This document shows, in pieces, positions 43,793 through 45,200 of a stretch of 45,200 bases of DNA. Positions within the stretch are counted from its first letter, which is position 1. Every line of letters starts with the position of its first letter. This stretch comes from Chloroflexota bacterium. Lineage in GTDB: Bacteria; Chloroflexota; Dehalococcoidia; Lucifugimonadales; UBA826. The notes under the pieces were generated by a model, which was not told the DNA's origin, did no database searches, and saw only the letters and a list, made by a program, of their open reading frames with translations. The stretch covers positions 1 through 45,200 of the forward strand of contig QGNN01000011.1 of the NCBI GenBank assembly GCA_003228105.1, read 5' to 3'. The position numbers were made by a program, and so were the translations under genes.

Positions 43793-44206
43793 TTAAACAA
43801 AAGATGTCACATCTGGTGAGGTAAGCGAGCGAGCTACCAGACGCACATTTCGAACACCTTCTGGGTCTGCCAAAATCGAACCTAGGTACCCTCCGAGAAT
43901 CCCGCTCAAACAAGCGATTACAAAAGTCGTTAGATTGATCGTCATTTTTGCTTCTGGCTTAAGAAAACATATAAAAGCCGCAAGCCCACAACCGAATCCG
44001 ACTGATAGCGATAATCCCCACATAGGGATTATGATGATTGGCGGGATTAGCCAGAAAGTGCCTATCCTGAACATTGTTTCAAACATAAACCCAAAAATTG
44101 CGGCCAGACCGGCACGTATGAAAAAGGCAAAATTCGCTTCATAGTCAGATTTCTTATTCCCTTTAAAGATTAACTGTACAGCCTAATCCTCGTTATGGTT
44201 AGTCAT
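43793..44206 (-). pseudogene. Small membrane protein with in-frame TAG at codon 8
   Basis: An ATG at 44206 overlapping the end of the aldolase gene (ATGACTAA) opens a frame reading MTNHNED, TAG (44185-44183), then AVQLIFKGNKKSDYEANF. It continues uninterrupted to 43793 with three or four hydrophobic segments (FFIRAGLAAIFGFMF, FWLIPPIIIIPMWGLSLSVGFGCG, FVIACLSGILGGYLGSILA). The first internal ATG (44086) would delete the first helix. I do not recognise a family. The stop may replace Trp (TGG-to-TAG), like the two broken genes at the left end, but here there is no conserved motif to prove it. Confidence 0.55.
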
Positions 44207-45104
44207 CTGAGGCCATAGACATCATCGCACCAATTTCCAAATCCGACACTCTTTGGAGGGTATTTTCACGTCTCTTTCCTTCTAGAGGTGGATTTGGAAG
44301 CCTTCCACTTCCACAGTCAATCCCGAGTCTTTCTGTTAGTACGGCTTTTGTACCACTATGAACTCCGACTTCCCTCATTATTTCCGTGAAAGAGGAAGCT
44401 TTCTTTTGAGCATTCATGGCTTCATCAATATTACCCGTTTGCCAGGACTTCCAAATGTTTACCCACAATTCCGGAGCCGCACATGGGGGGCCATCTATGC
44501 AACCTATTGCCCCGATAGACAGGGCCGGAAGCATTAACATGCTACTTCCAATAAAGCATTTGAGGTCCATTTTTACCCATTCCCTTACATTGGTAAAGTT
44601 TATAGAGGAATGTTTTAGTCCTGCTAACTGTGGAACCGCATCTTGTATTTTTTGCATTAGTTCAACAGTTATTTCTACTCCTGTGGATTGAGGTAGGTTA
44701 TAAACATAAAAAGGTAAGTCTGCTGAAGCTGCAACGGCCTTGTAATGTTCTACGATTGCCTCATCGGTTTGGCTGTAGAAAAATGGGGGTACACAGCAGA
44801 TAGCTTCGGCACCCGTTTTAGCTGCGTGCGCGGCTAATTTTACGGCTCTCTCAGTAGTCGGAGCACCAACATGCATGATGTTATTGATTCTTCCTCTGTT
44901 TTGGTCAGAGGCAATTTCTGCAATACGCATGTTTTCTTCATCTGAAAGCAGCACGCTTTCTCCGTTTCCACCGGCTACCCAAAACCCTCCCACACCAGCT
45001 TGGATATTGAACTCCATTACTTCTCGGAAAGCTATTTCATTTAGTGTTCCATCAGAGGACATTGGGGTGACAATTGCTGGGAAAATACCTTCATATGGTG
45101 CCAT
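44199..45104 (-). CDS. Dihydrodipicolinate synthase/N-acetylneuraminate lyase family aldolase
   Basis: A 301-residue DapA-superfamily class I aldolase. Visible sites are the start YEGIFPAIVTPMSSDGTL, GGNGESVLLSDEE in place of the GTTGE loop, the Tyr in FYVYNLPQSTGVEIT, and the Schiff-base Lys in LAGLKHSSINF. The loss of the paired Thr and the YNLPQSTG context point to the pyruvate-lyase side (neuraminate, KDG or related sugar-acid aldolases), not lysine biosynthesis. It fits the sugar-acid enzymes elsewhere in the window. Upstream sequence to the window end is its promoter region, with TACTCC-type spacing not resolved. Confidence 0.88.
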   Translation of the reverse strand: MAPYEGIFPAIVTPMSSDGTLNEIAFREVMEFNIQAGVGGFWVAGGNGESVLLSDEENMRIAEIASDQNRGRINNIMHVGAPTTERAVKLAAHAAKTGAEAICCVPPFFYSQTDEAIVEHYKAVAASADLPFYVYNLPQSTGVEITVELMQKIQDAVPQLAGLKHSSINFTNVREWVKMDLKCFIGSSMLMLPALSIGAIGCIDGPPCAAPELWVNIWKSWQTGNIDEAMNAQKKASSFTEIMREVGVHSGTKAVLTERLGIDCGSGRLPNPPLEGKRRENTLQRVSDLEIGAMMSMASDD

Positions 45105-45200
45105 CAGAGTACTCCTTGTTTATGGTGCCGATTGAATGTTTGGAATTATGTCCAATAACTTTAGGTGGATATTGAGGATTCTAGCACGTGTTTAAAAATC

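Noticed and set aside
583-44185. TAG recoded as tryptophan throughout the genome
   Set aside because: MoaA ends at its conserved Gly-Gly directly before TAG, and RNase H and the second CoA-transferase also end at TAG at normal lengths, while Trp is encoded by TGG throughout. Only local suppression, mutation or error remains possible.

Overview
The window looks like a stretch of a marine, oligotrophic bacterial chromosome. My best guess is the SAR202 lineage of Chloroflexota or a close relative. This rests on gene content, not on a marker-gene tree: two enolase-superfamily genes, a pair of class III CoA-transferases, a luciferase-like flavin oxidoreductase, a DUF1501/DUF1800 pair, a type II haloacid dehalogenase, a GMC oxidoreductase, an AT-leaning composition (by eye) and an NrfE/CcmF-type cytochrome c maturation block. 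No phage genes, complete insertion sequence, rRNA or CRISPR array were seen.

Layout. 1-4.7 kb (minus): an enolase-superfamily gene and an acyltransferase-3 gene, each broken by one in-frame TAG, then a compact housekeeping run rdgB-moaA-rnhA-moaC. 4.7-8.4 kb: two overlapping CoA-transferase genes facing an argininosuccinase/fumarase-superfamily lyase. 8.4-11 kb: a spacer rich in DnaA-box-like motifs (candidate replication origin), obg, gene remnants and tRNA-Thr(TGT). 11-12.2 kb: an intact enolase-superfamily gene. 12.2-20.4 kb (minus): a peptide ABC importer (binding protein and two permeases, no ATPase) interleaved with two aminotransferases, alanine dehydrogenase and a flavin reductase, apparently a peptide and amino-acid uptake and catabolism unit. 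20.6-24.3 kb: NHL propeller, DUF1501 and DUF1800. 24.4-25.2 kb: a wrecked alpha/beta hydrolase. 25.3-26.9 kb: GMC oxidoreductase. 27-31 kb: nadD, pyrE, an MFS exporter and two convergent histidine phosphatases. 31-34 kb: dnaA without dnaN, and a zinc/manganese-binding lipoprotein. 34.1-40.8 kb (plus): inositol-monophosphatase family, HtrA-like protease, and CcmH, CcmF, CcmI-like and a frameshifted membrane protein. 40.8-45.1 kb (minus): a wrecked metallo-beta-lactamase, a lipoprotein, LLM oxidoreductase, haloacid dehalogenase, a small membrane protein with an in-frame TAG, and a DapA/NanA-like aldolase.

The most striking feature is the number of broken genes amid intact essential ones. Three open frames carry a single TAG, two of them exactly where the family has tryptophan. 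Two more have a well-placed ribosome binding site in front of ATA or ACG instead of ATG. Four other loci are frameshifted or truncated. TAG is also the ordinary stop of MoaA, RNase H and a CoA-transferase, so wholesale recoding is unlikely. Because the damage sits mainly in paralogue-rich catabolic families and spares housekeeping genes, real gene decay is the favoured reading, with sequencing or assembly error as the main alternative.
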